Of a stretch of 64,000 nucleotides of DNA, positions 62,074 to 64,000 are shown one piece after another. The notes beneath the pieces are model-generated. The model searched no databases. It saw nothing but the letters and a program-made list of their open reading frames with translations, and had not been told where the DNA came from. The DNA comes from Paenibacillus jilunlii (GTDB lineage: Bacteria; Bacillota; Bacilli; Paenibacillales; Paenibacillaceae): positions 203,597 through 267,596 of the forward strand of contig NZ_FNGM01000009.1 of NCBI RefSeq assembly GCF_900102965.1, in the 5' to 3' direction. Each line of letters opens with the position of its first letter. The first letter of the stretch is position 1. Position numbers and translations under genes: made by a program.

Positions 62074-62285
62074 CGTATACAGTGCCTTGAGCTTCATGAA
62101 TTTCGTCAAGAAGCTCCGATCCGTGTGAAGGAACATCAAGAAGCTCACCGCTTATCCTATGGCAATACTTACTGAGCGACTCCCTGGAGTTTATTTATGT
62201 CGATGCATTAGGGCAGCGCATTAAGCCTGGCTACATTACGAAGCACTTTCATGTCCCGGTGGAGAGACATGAAATACAAATCTAA
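62074..62285 (+). pseudogene. Tyrosine recombinase (integrase) remnant
   Basis: Two plus-strand frames give integrase-like pieces: IRVKEHQEAHRLSYGNTY, ending at a stop, and in another frame LSDSLEFIYVDALG followed by QRIKPGYITKHF, ending at TAA 62285. Joined by a frameshift they match the region of phage and transposon integrases preceding the HxLR box (H..Q..R...G..Y...FIF...G..I.P.Y..KHF). The N-terminal part and the catalytic end are missing. It lies under 100 bp from the 3' end of tRNA-Leu, a usual integrase target, and is probably the scar of a lost element. Confidence 0.55.
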
Positions 62286-62334
62286 GGTGTCTTCAGCTCA
62301 AGTTATGAACGGGGCACTTAAATTCAAATAAAAA

Positions 62335-62363
62335 AGTCCACTAGAGGATGTCTCTAATGAACT
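62335..62363 (-). terminator. Terminator of the tRNA operon
   Basis: On the minus strand AGTTCATTAGAG/CTCTAGTGGACT (two G-U pairs), 5-nt loop, then TTTTTT, 11 bp past tRNA-Leu. Confidence 0.9.
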
Positions 62364-62374
62364 CTTTTAGCTAA

Positions 62375-62453
62375 TACCGGCGAGAGGACTCGAACCTCCA
62401 CGGTTTCCCACTCGATTTTGAGTCGAGCGCGTCTGCCATTCCGCCACGCCGGC
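62375..62453 (-). tRNA. tRNA-Leu (CAA)
   Basis: Cloverleaf with anticodon loop CTCAAAA, class II variable arm and T-loop GTTCGAGTC. CCA is not encoded. The first acceptor pair is G-U. Last gene of the array in transcription order. Confidence 0.93.
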
Positions 62454-62487
62454 ACATACAAATATGAATTAGTGCTAAACAAAAAAA

Positions 62488-62561
62488 TGGAGGCGCCACC
62501 CAGACTCGAACTGGGGATAAAGCTTTTGCAGAGCTTTGCCTTACCACTTGGCTATGGCGCC
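62488..62561 (-). tRNA. tRNA-Cys (GCA)
   Basis: Acceptor GGCGCCA/TGGCGCC, anticodon loop CTGCAAA, CCA encoded. Confidence 0.96.
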
Positions 62562-62568
62562 ATAAAAA

Positions 62569-62643
62569 TGGAGCGGACGACGGGAATCGAACCCGCGACC
62601 CTCGCCTTGGCAAGGCGATGCTCTACCGCTGAGCCACGTCCGC
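62569..62643 (-). tRNA. tRNA-Gly (GCC)
   Basis: Acceptor GCGGACG/CGTCCGC, anticodon loop TTGCCAA, CCA encoded. Confidence 0.96.
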
Positions 62644-62649
62644 ATATAA

Positions 62650-62724
62650 TGGCTGGGGATATAGGAATCGAACCTATGAATGACGGAGTCAAAGTCCGTT
62701 GCCTTACCGCTTGGCTAATCCCCA
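62650..62724 (-). tRNA. tRNA-Gln (TTG)
   Basis: Acceptor TGGGGAT/ATCCCCA, anticodon loop CTTTGAC, CCA encoded. Confidence 0.96.
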
Positions 62725-62743
62725 ATATTCATTTGTAAAGTAA

Positions 62744-62820
62744 TGGGGCGGCTGATGGGTCTCGAACCCACGAATGCCGGAACCACAATCCGGTGCGTTA
62801 ACCCCTTCGCCACAGCCGCC
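62744..62820 (-). tRNA. tRNA-His (GTG), copy 3 in transcription order
   Basis: Anticodon loop TTGTGGT; the extra 5' G(-1) pairs with C73, as required for tRNA-His; CCA encoded. Confidence 0.96.
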
Positions 62821-62866
62821 ATATGAAACTGTTACATCCTAAGTAAACCAATAATTCTAAAAGAAA

Positions 62867-62943
62867 TGGGGCGGCTGATGGGTCTCGAACCCACGAATGC
62901 CGGAACCACAATCCGGTGCGTTAACCCCTTCGCCACAGCCGCC
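62867..62943 (-). tRNA. tRNA-His (GTG), copy 2
   Basis: Identical to the copy at 62744-62820, exactly 123 bp away, with the same spacer as between copies 1 and 2. Confidence 0.96.
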
Positions 62944-62989
62944 ATATGAAACTGTTACATCCTAAGTAAACCAATAATTCTAAAAGAAA

Positions 62990-63066
62990 TGGGGCGGCCG
63001 ATGGGTCTCGAACCCACGAATGCCGGAACCACAATCCGGTGCGTTAACCCCTTCGCCACGGCCGCC
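62990..63066 (-). tRNA. tRNA-His (GTG), copy 1, acceptor-stem variant
   Basis: Same as the other two except that acceptor pair 6-67 is C-G instead of U-A, both strands having changed together. Confidence 0.96.
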
Positions 63067-63088
63067 ATATTATGCTTTTAAAATTGTG

Positions 63089-63162
63089 TGGCAGGGGCAG
63101 CAGGAATTGAACCCACACCAACGGTTTTGGAGACCGTTGTTCTACCTTTAAACTATGCCCCT
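63089..63162 (-). tRNA. tRNA-Trp (CCA)
   Basis: Acceptor AGGGGCA/TGCCCCT, anticodon loop CTCCAAA, terminal CCA encoded. Confidence 0.96.
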
Positions 63163-63168
63163 AAAAAA

Positions 63169-63254
63169 TGGTGGAGGCTGATGGATTCGAACCACCGAAC
63201 ACGTACGTGAGCAGATTTACAGTCTGATGCGTTTGGCCACTTCGCTAAGCCTCC
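63169..63254 (-). tRNA. tRNA-Tyr (GTA)
   Basis: Acceptor GGAGGCT/AGCCTCC, anticodon loop CTGTAAA, long variable arm, CCA encoded. Confidence 0.96.
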
Positions 63255-63258
63255 ACAA

Positions 63259-63334
<76 letters not shown>

Positions 63335-63354
63335 ATATTAAGTTGTAAGAAAAA

Positions 63355-63430
63355 TGGTGGCGCGGGACGGAATCGAACCGCCGACACAAGGATTTTCAGT
63401 CCTTTGCTCTACCGACTGAGCTACCGAGCC
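63355..63430 (-). tRNA. tRNA-Phe (GAA), with an acceptor-stem mismatch
   Basis: Anticodon loop CTGAAAA, CCA encoded. The acceptor is GGCTCGG against CCGCGCC, leaving U4 opposite C69; Bacillus tRNA-Phe has A69 here. Confidence 0.94.
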
Positions 63431-63451
63431 ATATAAGTTATATCAAGTGAA

Positions 63452-63529
63452 TGGCGGAACCGACGGGATTCGAACCCGCGATCTCCTGCGTGACAGGCAG
63501 GCATGTTAGGCCAACTACACCACGGTTCC
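63452..63529 (-). tRNA. tRNA-Asp (GTC)
   Basis: Acceptor GGAACCG/CGGTTCC, anticodon loop CTGTCAC, CCA encoded. Confidence 0.96.
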
Positions 63530-63535
63530 AAAGTA

Positions 63536-63609
<74 letters not shown>

Positions 63610-63644
63610 TCAGTATTAAGACTTATTCTTTTGAAAGGATACTA

Positions 63645-63720
63645 TGGTGGAGGCTGAGGGGTTCGAACCCCCGACCCTCTGCTTGTAAGGCAGATGCTCT
63701 CCCAGCTGAGCTAAGCCTCC
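63645..63720 (-). tRNA. tRNA-Val (TAC)
   Basis: Acceptor GGAGGCT/AGCCTCC, anticodon loop CTTACAA, CCA encoded. Confidence 0.96.
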
Positions 63721-63774
63721 TTAAATCAACAAAACTTATTGTACCAAATCACTATAATAAAAATCAAGTAATAA

Positions 63775-63849
63775 TGGTGACCCGTATGGGATTCGAACCC
63801 ATGTTACCTCCGTGAAAGGGAGGTGTCTTAACCCCTTGACCAACGGGCC
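63775..63849 (-). tRNA. tRNA-Glu (TTC)
   Basis: Acceptor GGCCCGT/ACGGGTC with one G-U pair, anticodon loop CTTTCAC, CCA encoded. Confidence 0.96.
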
Positions 63850-63910
63850 ATATCTTTATGCTCCAACGAACCACTGAGGGTTCTCATCCCTATTCAGGGA
63901 AGTAATGCTA

Positions 63911-64000
63911 CGGAGAGAGAGGGATTCGAACCCTCGAGACGCTTGTGGCGCCTACACGATTTCCAATCGTGCTCCTTCGGCCAAACTCGGACACCTCTCC
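63911..64000 (-). tRNA. tRNA-Ser (GGA)
   Basis: Acceptor GGAGAGG/CTCTCTCC, anticodon loop TTGGAAA, long variable arm; CCA not encoded. The 5' end coincides with the window edge; the array, and probably an rRNA operon, continues beyond. Confidence 0.94.

Larger units (their letters stand above)
62744..63066 (-). repeat. Tandem triplication of a 123-bp tRNA-His unit
   Basis: tRNA-His and its 46-bp spacer recur with an exact 123-bp period at 62744, 62867 and 62990. The two spacers are the same, indicating recent unequal exchange. Confidence 0.92.

Overview
The window reads as chromosomal DNA of a Paenibacillus-like, spore-former-type Firmicute. The signs are several sugar ABC importers without their own ATPase, YesM/YesN and transmembrane AraC sensors, LplB/LplC-type permeases, S-layer homology (SLH) domains, strong GGAGG ribosome sites, frequent GTG/TTG starts, and a long tRNA array ordered like the Bacillus trnD/trnB clusters. 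No rRNA, CRISPR array or intact mobile element is present. The 64-kb stretch is a patchwork of transport, sensing and secreted-glycoside-hydrolase operons with dispersed palindromic repeats between them.

Layout. 0-3.3 kb: a carbohydrate ABC importer (two permeases and a binding lipoprotein). 3.5-5.9 kb: a HAD phosphatase carrying an in-frame 12-residue repeat, a small multidrug resistance (SMR) protein and a metallophosphoesterase. 6.0-8.7 kb: metNIQ on the minus strand, with a short MetN and no canonical start codon, and a tandem hairpin array downstream of metQ. 8.7-9.8 kb: gene-free, with repeats and terminators. 9.8-18.3 kb: a nucleoside-salvage cluster (ADP-ribosylglycohydrolase-family protein, nucleoside hydrolase, BMP-family ABC importer, divergent AraC regulator). 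18.4-23 kb: a membrane-spanning AraC sensor-regulator and an ECF sigma factor with a DUF4179-type membrane partner. 23.3-27.0 kb: a second sugar importer of the Lpl type.

27.3-30.3 kb: two MerR regulators, each beside a promoter with a 19-bp spacer: one drives an aldo/keto reductase, the other a TsaA/TrmO-like protein. 30.5-34.0 kb: a multidomain secreted GH13 amylase. 34.3-40.0 kb: an ABC exporter with a two-component system in the same order as B. subtilis lnrJKLMN (linearmycin resistance). 40.2-45.7 kb: a 1804-residue secreted GH43 enzyme with four CBM35-like modules, a ricin-type lectin, Ig-like domains and SLH repeats. 46.1-53.4 kb: a phosphorolytic disaccharide operon (importer, GH65 phosphorylase, beta-phosphoglucomutase, DUF4432 epimerase-like protein) with a divergent YesM/YesN two-component system at 53.7-57.1 kb. 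57.1-61.9 kb: an OmpR-type regulator, a short-loop membrane kinase and an FtsX-type ABC exporter. 62.0-64.0 kb: a degraded tyrosine-recombinase fragment and 16 tRNA genes on the minus strand, including three tandem tRNA-His copies.

How it fits together. Extracellular enzymes (GH13, GH43) would release oligosaccharides, the binding-protein importers would take them up using a shared ATPase encoded elsewhere, and the GH65/phosphoglucomutase route would channel disaccharides to glucose 6-phosphate while saving ATP. CcpA-type cre sites lie before both large enzymes. Two exporter/two-component modules look like antibiotic or peptide defence. The most unusual signals are two dispersed repeat families, one with clear compensatory changes between copies, the repeat-expanded HAD protein, and the tandem, covarying tRNA-His genes.
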